Source: Gemmatimonadota bacterium
GTDB taxonomy: Bacteria > Gemmatimonadota > Gemmatimonadetes > Longimicrobiales > Gaopeijiaceae
Length of the DNA: 64,000 bases
Assembly (NCBI GenBank): GCA_022825135.1
Contig: JAJDYN010000011.1
Coordinates: 62,001-126,000, forward strand
Direction: 5' to 3'
How positions within the stretch are numbered: position 1 is the stretch's first letter; each line of letters opens with the position of its first letter. Position numbers and translations under genes: made by a program. This document shows positions 1-7,782 of the stretch, piece after piece. Below the pieces are notes generated by a model. That model was not told the origin of the DNA and did no database searches. It saw nothing but the letters and a program-made list of their open reading frames with translations.

Positions 1-1
1 C

Positions 2-745
2 CTGTCGGGCGCCTCGGGCGGGGTTGTTCATCTCGACCCGACGGACGACGGCAACGCCTGCCTCAGTCAGGACCCCGAAGAACCGAACGAGGATGTCGGC
101 TCCTGCTACCGGGCGATCGTCTCCCCCTCCCCATTCGCTCCGCGGGAAGTCGTCGAGCTCGAGGTGATCCTGGCCGACGGCAACACCCTCACCGCATCCA
201 GCCGCATCCCCGGCGCCTTCGACTTTGTGGGGCTCACCCAGGAAGACGGGCACTGCCGCATCGAGCCCGACACCAACTACCGGTTCACCTGGACCGAGGC
301 CGCGGGCACGTGGTCGTACCTGTCCGACACCTGGCTCAGAGGGTTGCCCGAGGCGCTGGCCGGACAGGACATCGAGGTGCCTGACTCGCTGTACCTCACC
401 GGATTCGGGATCGGGCAGGACGACACGGATGTTCTCTTCCCCGGGGAATACGGGCTGTTCGATGTAGGGGACGGCATCGAGACCGATCTGCTGCGCATTC
501 TCGACGATGGCCTACCGGGCGGCGCCTGGGGGAGGATCGCGTTCGCGGCCACCGACCGGAACTGGGTGAACTGGATCCGGGGCGGCAACTTCAACCCCTC
601 GGGGATCATCCGCGTTCCTTCCGTATTCGGGGATGGGACCGGCTTCTTCGGCACCGCGACGCAGCGGGTGCTCCACGTCCGGGCAGGCGCGGCGGGCGAG
701 GGAATGCCACCGCTGTGCGGGCCTGCCGCGCCCCCGGGGTCCTGA
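2..745 (+). CDS. C-terminal part of an exported beta-rich protein, possibly DUF4249-like
   Basis: The gene runs in from the left edge, so its start and signal peptide are missing. The frame is open from base 2 to the TGA at 743-745 and encodes 247 residues. The sequence is rich in Gly, Asp, Thr and aromatic residues and has several Cys in the visible part (CLSQ, GSCYR, GHCRIE, PPLCG), as expected for an extracytoplasmic beta-rich protein. The tail FFGTATQRVLHV and overall pattern recall DUF4249-type lipoproteins that accompany TonB receptors, but this is a weak resemblance from memory. It converges with the haem lipoprotein gene, leaving 9 bp between the two stops. No function is claimed. Confidence 0.55.
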   Translation: MSGASGGVVHLDPTDDGNACLSQDPEEPNEDVGSCYRAIVSPSPFAPREVVELEVILADGNTLTASSRIPGAFDFVGLTQEDGHCRIEPDTNYRFTWTEAAGTWSYLSDTWLRGLPEALAGQDIEVPDSLYLTGFGIGQDDTDVLFPGEYGLFDVGDGIETDLLRILDDGLPGGAWGRIAFAATDRNWVNWIRGGNFNPSGIIRVPSVFGDGTGFFGTATQRVLHVRAGAAGEGMPPLCGPAAPPGS

Positions 746-754
746 GAGACCCCC

Positions 755-2905
755 TTACCGCGCCAGCGGGTCGGGCCGCAACTGGAACTGAAGCACTTTG
801 CTGGGCGTGCCCCTCCCGCCTTCCATATGGAACGGCGCCCGGGTGCTCACGGTCGCCCACAGCCCCCTTCCCTTCCAACCTCCGTCCGGGTCATCGATGC
901 GGCCGTCCAGCCACTTGGTGTAGAAGCCGAGCGGATAGGGGACGCGCAGGACGATCCACTCCCCGTCCACGAGCGCCAGCAGCCCCTCGGATGCGTTGCC
1001 GGTGTTGATGGGCACGTTCTCGCCCAGCCCGAAGACGTTGAACTGATCCACCCAGGTGTAGTAGCTCGCCTCGGCGCTGCCGGGCGCGGTCACGCCCCGG
1101 ATCTGCGGGAGCGGCTCGCGATGGAAGGTCCAGCCCTCCGGGCAGTGCTGCCCGGTGGCCTCCGGGCCGTTGAGCGGCCCGGTGCACTTCGTGCGGTCGA
1201 AGCTGGCCATGTGCCCGCTGGCGAGCGCAACCCACATCACGCCGTTCCGGTCGATGTCGCCGCCCCGTGGCGAGAACCCATTGATGGGCGCGCCGGTCTC
1301 GTCGAGCGGCAGCTCGTACAGCTCCGCGAGGGCGGTCGCCGGCGGATCAGGGCCCGGATCCAGCCGCACGATCGCGCCCGGATAGCCCAGCGACGTCGCC
1401 CAGACTGACCCGTCCGGCGCGGGCGCAACGGAGTAGAAGCCGGCCACGACCCTCTTGTCCATGGTGGGATCGACCGGCTCGCCCGGCTCGACGTAGTCGT
1501 CGCGCCGGCCGTTGCCGTTGGTGTCGAGGATGAGCGCGGTCCAGCCCTGGGAGGCCTCCTCGTCCCCGGTCTCCTCGAACATCCTCGTGTTCAGCCAGCC
1601 CACGACCTGTCCGCCGCCGCTGGTCCAGAGCGTGTTGTCCTCGTCCTCGGCGAACATGAGGTGGTGTGTACTGAAGCAGGTGCGAATGTGCGTGAGCTCC
1701 TCCGTCTCCGGATCCCACAACTGCAGGTGGCGCCGGGCGCTGTTGGTCGGGAAGAGTTGTGCCGACGGGTGGTCCGATCCCTCGCGACAGAAGTCGGGAT
1801 TCTCCGGGGGAGCCACCGTGGACGTGAGCCAGAGCCGCCCCCGCTCGTCCAGCATCGGGTTGTGGACGTTGTTCCTGCTCGTCCAGATGACTTCGTCTCC
1901 CCAGTAGGGCGACGGCTCGGGCATGCCCGGACCCGACGCGGGCTGCGTGCTCGGATCGCGGACCGTGAGCGGGATCTGCGTCGCGGCGTGGCCCACCGGA
2001 TCCAGCACCGGCACGTAGTCCGCGCTTGCCTCCAGCGCCCCGTAGATGGGCCCGTAGGCATTGACCGTGGGATCGCGCCGGTCGGTGGAAACCTCGTCGT
2101 GGAGGTAGGCCTTGGGATCGGCCCAGTCCCACAGCGTGACGACCACGTTGCGCTCGATGCCCTCGGGCCGCCGAGGCGCCTCCGCCGGCACCTCGCCCGC
2201 CGCGATGCGGTCGGTCCAGTCGGCGAACATCTCGAGCATCCGCTGCCGGCCCATGCGGTCGAAGCCGCCGCTCATCCCCCCTCCGGCCTGCCCCGACTTG
2301 ATGCGCCGGTCCCACGCATCCACGGAGGAGGCGAACTCGCCCAGTTCCGCCGGAATGTTGCGGGTGCCGAGGCCGCCCATCTGATGGCACGCCGTGCAGT
2401 TGCCCGACTTCAGGAGCCGCATGAGCTGGGCCTGGTGCTCGAGGTTCGGCGAGATCCCGTTCCCTTCGTCACCGGTTCCCGGGAACTCGTGCTCCTCCGG
2501 CACCTGGAGCAGCGACAGCCAGTACCCTGCGGGGTAGTATTCCGCCGCTGCCCGCGCGTCGGGCGCCGCCACCGCCGTCAGGTCCAGAGCCGTGCCCGGC
2601 GAGACCCTGGTCTTCTCCGAATCGACCAGGCCGTACCCGCGCACCCACACGTCGTAGCTCGCCTCGGGCAGATCGGGGATGAGGTACCGGCCGTCGTCGT
2701 CGGTCACGACGATCCGGGCGAAGCGGGTGGGAAGGTCGAGCGTCTCGGCGATGACCCAGACGCCGGCTTCGGGCCCGTTCGCGCCGGTCACGACGCCGCT
2801 GATGTCGTCGGCGTCGGTGGAAGGGGCGTCCGTGGCTGGTTCGCACCCGGCTATCGCGGCCAGGGCTGCGACTGCGCCCGCGCACCAAATACGCCAATTC
2901 CTCAT
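755..2905 (-). CDS. Lipoprotein with carboxypeptidase-regulatory-like domain, one CxxCH haem site and a propeller-like region
   Basis: The product is 716 residues. The ATG at 2905 was chosen because GGGAGG lies six bases upstream, while the longer frame starts at TTG. A lipobox (IAGC, Cys21) follows a short hydrophobic signal, so it is probably anchored in the envelope. Residues about 35-112 look like a carboxypeptidase-regulatory beta-sandwich (ISGVVTG..., DDDGRYLIPDLP). CTACH at 170-174 is a single c-type haem motif. The remaining 450 residues contain repeated strand-turn units such as DERGRLWLTS, APDGSVWATSLGYPGAIVRLD and DRNGVMWVALASG, like a virginiamycin B lyase or SMP-30 type propeller. 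It could be a secreted redox enzyme or a ligand-binding cytochrome; substrate unknown. Confidence 0.75.
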   Translation of the reverse strand: MRNWRIWCAGAVAALAAIAGCEPATDAPSTDADDISGVVTGANGPEAGVWVIAETLDLPTRFARIVVTDDDGRYLIPDLPEASYDVWVRGYGLVDSEKTRVSPGTALDLTAVAAPDARAAAEYYPAGYWLSLLQVPEEHEFPGTGDEGNGISPNLEHQAQLMRLLKSGNCTACHQMGGLGTRNIPAELGEFASSVDAWDRRIKSGQAGGGMSGGFDRMGRQRMLEMFADWTDRIAAGEVPAEAPRRPEGIERNVVVTLWDWADPKAYLHDEVSTDRRDPTVNAYGPIYGALEASADYVPVLDPVGHAATQIPLTVRDPSTQPASGPGMPEPSPYWGDEVIWTSRNNVHNPMLDERGRLWLTSTVAPPENPDFCREGSDHPSAQLFPTNSARRHLQLWDPETEELTHIRTCFSTHHLMFAEDEDNTLWTSGGGQVVGWLNTRMFEETGDEEASQGWTALILDTNGNGRRDDYVEPGEPVDPTMDKRVVAGFYSVAPAPDGSVWATSLGYPGAIVRLDPGPDPPATALAELYELPLDETGAPINGFSPRGGDIDRNGVMWVALASGHMASFDRTKCTGPLNGPEATGQHCPEGWTFHREPLPQIRGVTAPGSAEASYYTWVDQFNVFGLGENVPINTGNASEGLLALVDGEWIVLRVPYPLGFYTKWLDGRIDDPDGGWKGRGLWATVSTRAPFHMEGGRGTPSKVLQFQLRPDPLAR

Positions 2906-3115
2906 GTCCATCCTCCCGCTCAAGCCTTCCCGAGACAGATAACCCGGGTACCCTGATTGATAGGCGCGGGTGTGATGGCGGGCCAGCGACGAGGATTCGA
3001 CCTGGTACCTCTACCTGTGGTCTCCTGCGCGATGTCGGGTCTTCCCCGGCGGAACCGCGCGATGGCCAATTGGTGGTAGATTCCCAGGAACACACCGATT
3101 GAGGAGAAGCTGATC

Positions 3116-3403
3116 ATGGCCATGCACAACCCACCGCACCCTGGCGGCATCGTGAAGCGGCAGTGCCTCGAACCGCTGGGATTGACCGTGACCCGGACCG
3201 CCAAGGGTCTGGGCGTAACCCGGCCGGCGCTCTCGGAGTTGGTGAACGAGCGAACGGGGATTTCGGTAGAGATGGCCATCAGGCTGTCGAAGGCCTTCGG
3301 CTCGACGCCCGAGACCTGGCTGGAGATGCAGACGGCCTACGATCTATGGCAGGCTCGCGACCGCGCCCGGGAGATCGCGGTCGAACGCTTTGTGGCGGCG
3401 TGA
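3116..3403 (+). CDS. higA: HigA-family XRE antitoxin, apparently without HigB
   Basis: The 95-residue protein has the typical HigA opening (NPPHPGGIVKRQCLEPLGL) and an XRE helix-turn-helix at about 25-65 (VTRTAKGLGVTRPALSELVNERTGIS, then AIRLSKAFGSTPETWLEMQ). A GGAG ribosome binding site lies at 3103-3106. HigA normally binds the HigB RNase toxin and represses its own promoter. The usual HigB gene just upstream is missing: the 200 bases before the start contain no HigB-like frame. The stop overlaps the start of the DUF1801 gene (GTGA), so the two are translationally coupled. This is either an orphan antitoxin or a simple regulator. Confidence 0.85.
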   Translation: MAMHNPPHPGGIVKRQCLEPLGLTVTRTAKGLGVTRPALSELVNERTGISVEMAIRLSKAFGSTPETWLEMQTAYDLWQARDRAREIAVERFVAA

Positions 3404-3807
3404 AACCGAAACTCCTCTCCGGTGGCAATCCCCAGATCCCGAAGGGCGACGGGGACAAGCCCGTGCAGGCCTACATCGCCGCCATGCCGGGCTGGAAGCA
3501 CGATGTCGGCCGCTACCTCGACGCCCTCGTCGAACGGTGCGTCCCCAGTGTCCGCAAGGCGGTCCGATGGAACACGCCCTTCTACGGCATCGAGGACCAA
3601 GGTTGGTTTCTCGCCTACCACTGCTTCACGAAGTACGTGAAGGTGACTTTCCTGAACGGCGGGTCGCTGCGTCCGCTTCCGCCGGTGACTTCAAGGTACG
3701 AGCACGTGCGCTACTTCCACATCCACGAGGACGATGAGCCGGACGAGGAACTCCTGGTGAACTGGATCAGGCAGGCGGCGGCGCTGCCCGGAGAGCAGAC
3801 CTTCTAG
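3400..3807 (+). CDS. DUF1801 domain protein
   Basis: The product is 135 residues from a GTG at 3400 that overlaps the HigA stop codon (GTGA), which fixes the start better than any upstream codon in this frame. The sequence matches the DUF1801 pattern: an early helix, then VPSVRKAVRWNTPFYG, an FLAYHCFTKYVKVTFLNGG strand pair, and a C-terminal WIRQAA helix. The family has an SCP2/YdhG-like fold and no firmly known reaction. Coupling to a HigA-type regulator suggests co-expression. Its stop and that of the minus-strand FG-GAP gene share the palindrome CTAG at 3804-3807. Confidence 0.8.
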   Translation: MKPKLLSGGNPQIPKGDGDKPVQAYIAAMPGWKHDVGRYLDALVERCVPSVRKAVRWNTPFYGIEDQGWFLAYHCFTKYVKVTFLNGGSLRPLPPVTSRYEHVRYFHIHEDDEPDEELLVNWIRQAAALPGEQTF

Positions 3808-4943
3808 TCCCTTCCGGCCGCCACGTTTGCAAAGAGCCCGTTCGGCGCCCCTGAATTGGCCGTCACGATGTCCGGAAACCCGTCGCCGTTCAGATCCCCG
3901 ACGCCCAACCCGTAGGTCGAGCAGTCCGTGCACCCGAATCGGAACTCGTCGAACGCCGGAGGCTCGCCGCCCGGGTTGAAGTAGACGGCGTTCCGCGCGC
4001 CAACGTTCGCAACGACGATGTCGGGATCCCCGTCGAGGTCCAGGTCCGCGAGGTGGACCGCGTAGCTCTCGTCGTCGTCCCGCCCGAACGACATGCTGCG
4101 GTCGAACCCTCCCGACCCGTCACCGAAGTACAAGCCGTTCGGCTCGCCGATGTTCGCCGTCACGATGTCCGGGACACCGTCGCCGTCCACGTCGCCCACC
4201 GCCACGCCGCGCGTCTCGTCGCCTCCGGTGCCGTATCCGCTCACCCGCTCGAAGCTGCCACCATCGTTCCAGTGGATGGTGTTCGCTCCACCGTCGCGGT
4301 TGGCGAGCACGAGGTCCGGGTCCCCGTCGCCGTCGAGGTCTGCGGCGACGACGTCGATGGTCGAGTCGTCCCCGGCCCCGAACGGCGTCCCCTCACCGAA
4401 GGCCCCCGAGCCGTCTCCATGGAAGATGAAGTTCTGCCGGCCCCGGTTTACTACCAGGATGTCCACGTGCCCATCGCCGTCCAGATCGGCCAGCGTCAGG
4501 CTTCGCGTGGAGCTTGGCGTGCCGAAGGTGGCTCCGGCCTCGAATCGTCCCGTTCCGTCGTTGAAGAAGATGAGGCTCCGCGTGCGGTCGTTCCCCACTG
4601 CGACATCAAGGTCTCCGTCGCCGTCGAAATCGGCGAGCGGGACGGCGTAGCTGCCCGCCTCTTCCTCACCCAGCCGCCGCGCCAGCGTGAAGGCGGCGTC
4701 CCCGTCGTTCAGGTAGACCCGGTTCTGCTCGGGCCAGTGGCGGCCGTTGGCGACGACCACGTCCAGCGTCCCGTCGCCGTTCACGTCGCCAACACTCACC
4801 GAGGCGGTCAGCTCGCTGCCTCCACCCAGGGACCGGAGTGGGCGGAAGGTTCGCTCCTGGGCGGCGAGTGGGGTCACGGCGAGCGGGGACGCGAGGAGAG
4901 CCAGCAGCACACCATAGACTTGCGGTCTCTTCCAATACGTCAC
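3804..4943 (-). CDS. Secreted FG-GAP/VCBS repeat protein
   Basis: The product is 379 residues with an N-terminal signal peptide ending near AAQ at about residue 29. Seven calcium-loop type repeats are visible, each a variant of D-[VFL]-[DN]-x-DG-x-x-D-[IVL], for example DVNGDGTLDVVV, DFDGDGDLDVAV and DLNGDGFPDIVT. These repeats build an integrin-alpha-like beta-propeller that binds calcium and usually mediates adhesion or ligand binding outside the cell. No enzyme domain or sorting signal is visible, so it is probably periplasmic or secreted. It is a single gene flanked by convergent DUF1801 and the restriction-modification pair. Confidence 0.85.
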   Translation of the reverse strand: MTYWKRPQVYGVLLALLASPLAVTPLAAQERTFRPLRSLGGGSELTASVSVGDVNGDGTLDVVVANGRHWPEQNRVYLNDGDAAFTLARRLGEEEAGSYAVPLADFDGDGDLDVAVGNDRTRSLIFFNDGTGRFEAGATFGTPSSTRSLTLADLDGDGHVDILVVNRGRQNFIFHGDGSGAFGEGTPFGAGDDSTIDVVAADLDGDGDPDLVLANRDGGANTIHWNDGGSFERVSGYGTGGDETRGVAVGDVDGDGVPDIVTANIGEPNGLYFGDGSGGFDRSMSFGRDDDESYAVHLADLDLDGDPDIVVANVGARNAVYFNPGGEPPAFDEFRFGCTDCSTYGLGVGDLNGDGFPDIVTANSGAPNGLFANVAAGRD

Positions 4944-5105
4944 GCGCCGTCTCCTGCTCAGATGTTTCCCGAGCGCCCAGTGCCCGAATTGATATGTCCG
5001 AGGCCGATGCGCGACCAGTGGCCCCGCACCCGGACGCTCGATCCGACAGGGCGTTGCGGGGTCGACGTCCGCCAGCTGGCGCGCTACCTCTCCGACGGAG
5101 TTGCC

Positions 5106-6095
5106 TTATTCCTCGACCGCCAGCCGCGCCCTCTCAAACAGACCAGTAGTCTCATCCAGGAACCTCCGGCGGGCCAATTCCAGGTACTCCGGGTCCACCT
5201 CCACTCCGACGCTGTTTCTCCCGGCCCGGGCCGCAGCCACCGAAGTCGTCCCGGTCCCGAGAAACGGATCCAGCACGGTGTCCCCGACGAAGGAGAACAT
5301 CCGGACGAGTCGGGTGGCCAGCTCCACCGGATAGGGTGCCGGGTGGTCGCGCGTGGACGCACCCGGGATCGTCCAGATCTGCCGGAACCACTCGCGGTGT
5401 TCGGCCGCGGAGATCAGGCTCAGTACCCGCGCGGCGGGAGACGGACTGCGGTATCCGCCGGGTTTCCTCTGCATTAGGATGAACTCGATGTCGTTCTTGA
5501 TGACGGCGTTGGGTTCGTAGGGCTTCCCCAGGAAACCGCCGCCGCCGCCCATCTCGAAGCGCGCGTTGGCGATCTTGTGCCAGATGATCGGCGCGAGATT
5601 GTCGAACCCGAGCCGTCGGCATGACTCCTGGATGCTCGCGTGAAGCGGAACCACGACATGACGGCCATGCCGGCGCCGGGACAGGCAGACATCGCCGACG
5701 ACGATGATGAGCCTGCCACCGGGGACAAGTACCCTGTGGCATTCGCGCCACGCCTGCGCGAGTTCTTCCACGAATCGCTGGTAGTCGCCGACCGCTCCGA
5801 GCTGGCCCTGCCCCTCGTTGTACTCCTTGAGAGTCCAGTACGGCGGAGAGGTGACGACCAGATGGACCGACCCGTCGCCAAGCGTTGACAGGTCGCGGGC
5901 GTCGCCTTGGAGGATGCGATGATCCGACGGCACTTCCTCAACGGCCGTCGCCACCCTCGCCGAGTTGGCGGCGTCCCTCGCCATGCCGGGGACGGCGGTC
6001 TTGAGCGACTCATCGGTTAGCACCAAGTCCGGCAGATGCCGTTCCACGAGGGCCTCGAGGTCCAGACCACGGACGACCGTACTCGCCGGCGTCAT
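5106..6095 (-). CDS. Beta-class DNA methyltransferase of a restriction-modification pair
   Basis: The 329-residue protein carries the catalytic motif TSPPYW early and the S-adenosylmethionine site DPFLGTGTTSVAA near the C-terminus. That order is typical of beta-class enzymes, and TSPPY (rather than D/NPPY) is most common in N4-cytosine methylases, so m4C is more likely than m6A. VVTSPPYWTLKEYN and GVEVDPEYLELA are further family landmarks. The ATG at 6095 overlaps the stop of the upstream nuclease gene (ATGA), so the two proteins are made from one message. The role would be to protect host DNA from the partner nuclease. The recognition sequence cannot be read from the protein. Confidence 0.9.
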   Translation of the reverse strand: MTPASTVVRGLDLEALVERHLPDLVLTDESLKTAVPGMARDAANSARVATAVEEVPSDHRILQGDARDLSTLGDGSVHLVVTSPPYWTLKEYNEGQGQLGAVGDYQRFVEELAQAWRECHRVLVPGGRLIIVVGDVCLSRRRHGRHVVVPLHASIQESCRRLGFDNLAPIIWHKIANARFEMGGGGGFLGKPYEPNAVIKNDIEFILMQRKPGGYRSPSPAARVLSLISAAEHREWFRQIWTIPGASTRDHPAPYPVELATRLVRMFSFVGDTVLDPFLGTGTTSVAAARAGRNSVGVEVDPEYLELARRRFLDETTGLFERARLAVEE

Positions 6096-6694
6096 GGACG
6101 GCGCTCCAAGACCGGATTCCGGTCCCGGACATGAGCGACGAGCCGATCGAAGAACGGAGCGACATCGTCCACGCCCGAGACGATTCGGGGACCGTCCGAG
6201 AAATCGACCTCCAGAAACAGCGACGCCTCGATCATCCCAATGCTCCACGATGGCGGCTTCCGGTCCGAAAGCCGCGAGATGCGATGCTTGAGCAGCTCCC
6301 CCCACGTGCTTCCGTGAAGCCTGCTGTGGGCATCTTCGGCGACGTTGAACAGCATAACGTAACCCGTCACGATCTCCGGCGAGTACATCTGCAGGTTCGT
6401 CACCTCACCCATCATGTCGTCGAGCCGGTTCGGGACAGTTCCACCGAGGTTCTTCAGGAGGGATTTCAACGAGATCGCGAGACGAGGCTTGTCGTCCAGC
6501 GTCCAGGCCACATCCCAGGACTTCTCACGGCCCCCTCCCGGCAGTTTGGCCTCCGCAACGGCTCCTTCGAGTCCGCGCTTCGCCAGTTCCTCGATGCAGA
6601 AGCGAGCCAAACTGTCGAGCCGCTTCGTTGATGTCGCCTTGCCTTCCGTGACGGCGATCTGGTAGAGGGAGTCGACGGCGTCCTGGATGGTCAT
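6092..6694 (-). CDS. Probable type II restriction endonuclease partner
   Basis: The 200-residue protein lies directly upstream of the methyltransferase and overlaps it by four bases (ATGA). A candidate PD-(D/E)xK core is WDVAW (Asp61) followed by RLAISLKSLLKN (Ser75-Leu-Lys77). The middle of the usual D...(D/E)xK motif is Ser instead of Glu/Asp, so the active site is tentative. The stretch KSLLKNLGGTVPNRLDDMMGEV is charged and looks like a conserved enzyme core. Size, gene order and overlap fit a type II nuclease that cuts unmodified DNA. The identification depends mainly on the adjacent methylase; I do not recognise a named restriction enzyme. Confidence 0.65.
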   Translation of the reverse strand: MTIQDAVDSLYQIAVTEGKATSTKRLDSLARFCIEELAKRGLEGAVAEAKLPGGGREKSWDVAWTLDDKPRLAISLKSLLKNLGGTVPNRLDDMMGEVTNLQMYSPEIVTGYVMLFNVAEDAHSRLHGSTWGELLKHRISRLSDRKPPSWSIGMIEASLFLEVDFSDGPRIVSGVDDVAPFFDRLVAHVRDRNPVLERRP

Positions 6695-6945
6695 GGCGAG
6701 TGGGTGGCGGGTAGCGTTGCTTGAAGATAGGGGGGATTCGGGGGCGCGGACATGGCGGAGTGAGCGTGGCGCAGACCGAGTCCATGCTCTTTCTCACCCA
6801 CGATGTCCTTCTGACACCCGATCTACGCTCTTCGCGTCCAACGCTTGCTCCAAGCTCGGGCTCCTTGTGCAGTCGCCAAGCGGGGCGATATGGTCTTCGC
6901 CAGCGGTCCATTGGCGGGTAACCCTGAAACACGAGGAGCCTTAGC
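6695..6945. other. Intergenic region upstream of the restriction-modification pair
   Basis: No convincing gene is visible here apart from the short ORF that starts at 6946. It must contain the promoter for the minus-strand nuclease-methylase pair and probably one for the plus-strand small ORFs. I found no C-box-like repeat or other clear operator. Confidence 0.4.
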
Positions 6946-7008
6946 ATGTTCGAAGCAATTCTGAGGATTAAGGGTGGCAGGCTCACGCTAAGATCCTTGG
7001 CAACGTGA
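6946..7008 (+). CDS. Possible 20-residue leader peptide coupled to the next gene
   Basis: An ATG at 6946 preceded by GAGGAG at 6933-6938 opens a 20-codon frame beginning MFEAILRIKGG and ending with a TGA at 7006-7008. That TGA overlaps the GTG start of the following membrane protein (GTGA at 7005-7008). A good ribosome binding site plus the stop-start overlap suggests a real, translationally coupled small peptide, perhaps only serving to load ribosomes onto the next gene. There is no homology that I recognise. Confidence 0.35.
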   Translation: MFEAILRIKGGRLTLRSLAT

Positions 7009-7445
7009 TCGTCGACATGGTGGTGGCGGTGGCAGCCTTCGGCGGCCTGATTCTGGGTGTATTCAACGCGCGGCGAGACTTCCTGCAGGACAAGATCAGA
7101 CTGAGAATATCACTGCGTTTGGATGGTTATCTCTACGTCGACATCGCCAACCTGAGCGCTTTCTCCATCGTACTCGCGGAGATCGGGTTTTCACTAGGGG
7201 ACGGTTTTCTGAGTCTTCCTGCAATCGGAGAACTGCGAACGGAACTACGCCCTCGTCGAGCGACTCACTTCGCCTTGACGACCGAGGATTTGCGTAGTCT
7301 TGCAGATCGATCCCACGGGAAGCCTTGGCAGTCGTTTTACACCAAGACCCAATGCGGAACCACCGTCTCTGAAAGGCTCCAGCCGGATCTAGCAAGATTC
7401 CTATTGATGCTGGGCGACCCCCAATCACTTCCTGCCCAAAGCTGA
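7005..7445 (+). CDS. Small membrane-anchored protein of unknown function
   Basis: The 146-residue product begins with a hydrophobic segment (about residues 3-20, VDMVVAVAAFGGLILGVFNA) followed by a charged, probably cytoplasmic domain with alternating strands (IRLRISLRLDGYLYVDIANLSAFSIVL). The GTG at 7005 was taken as the start because it overlaps the stop of the short upstream ORF; an ATG at 7017 is the alternative. The layout, one membrane helix plus a beta-rich domain, is common in proteins inside defence islands, but I recognise no family. It lies between a restriction-modification pair and a nuclease-like gene. Confidence 0.5.
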   Translation: MIVDMVVAVAAFGGLILGVFNARRDFLQDKIRLRISLRLDGYLYVDIANLSAFSIVLAEIGFSLGDGFLSLPAIGELRTELRPRRATHFALTTEDLRSLADRSHGKPWQSFYTKTQCGTTVSERLQPDLARFLLMLGDPQSLPAQS

Positions 7446-7782
7446 GATTCCGTCGGGTAGTGTCTCGCTTTCAGATGCGGGTTCGGAGTTGCGGTTGTCG
7501 TCCAATCCGCGGGGGTGAGCACTCGTCGCTCGGTCAGTTTGGCGGCAAAGCCAGCCAAGAGCCGATTCTTGGGGCGCGCACGTGGGCAGGGCGCCCCGGA
7601 GCGTTTCCCCAGGGACGTGATTGAAAACAGAGTATACAACCCATGGCCAAGACATCAAGCACGTTCGGCGGCGCTGCCGCCGGTGGCGGTCAGGTTACGC
7701 GCCCGCCTCCGGCGATTCAACTCTAGAACCGGTCAGCCGTCCTGCACTTCACTACCAGGTATCCAGTCACTGCGCATCCACC
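7446..7782. other. Gene-poor stretch inside the island, possible gene remnant
   Basis: This stretch of 337 bases has no supported gene. A 27-codon frame at 7643-7726 starts MAKTSSTFGGAAAGGG and reads QVTRPPPAIQL before a TAG. It looks like the amino end of a truncated protein but lacks a clear ribosome binding site. The overlapping frames on both strands show no family signature. It may be debris from turnover within the island. No direct repeats, integrase or tRNA end was seen. Confidence 0.3.

Noticed and set aside
2906..3115. HigB toxin upstream of HigA
   Set aside because: All three plus-strand frames lack HigB motifs and are broken by stops.
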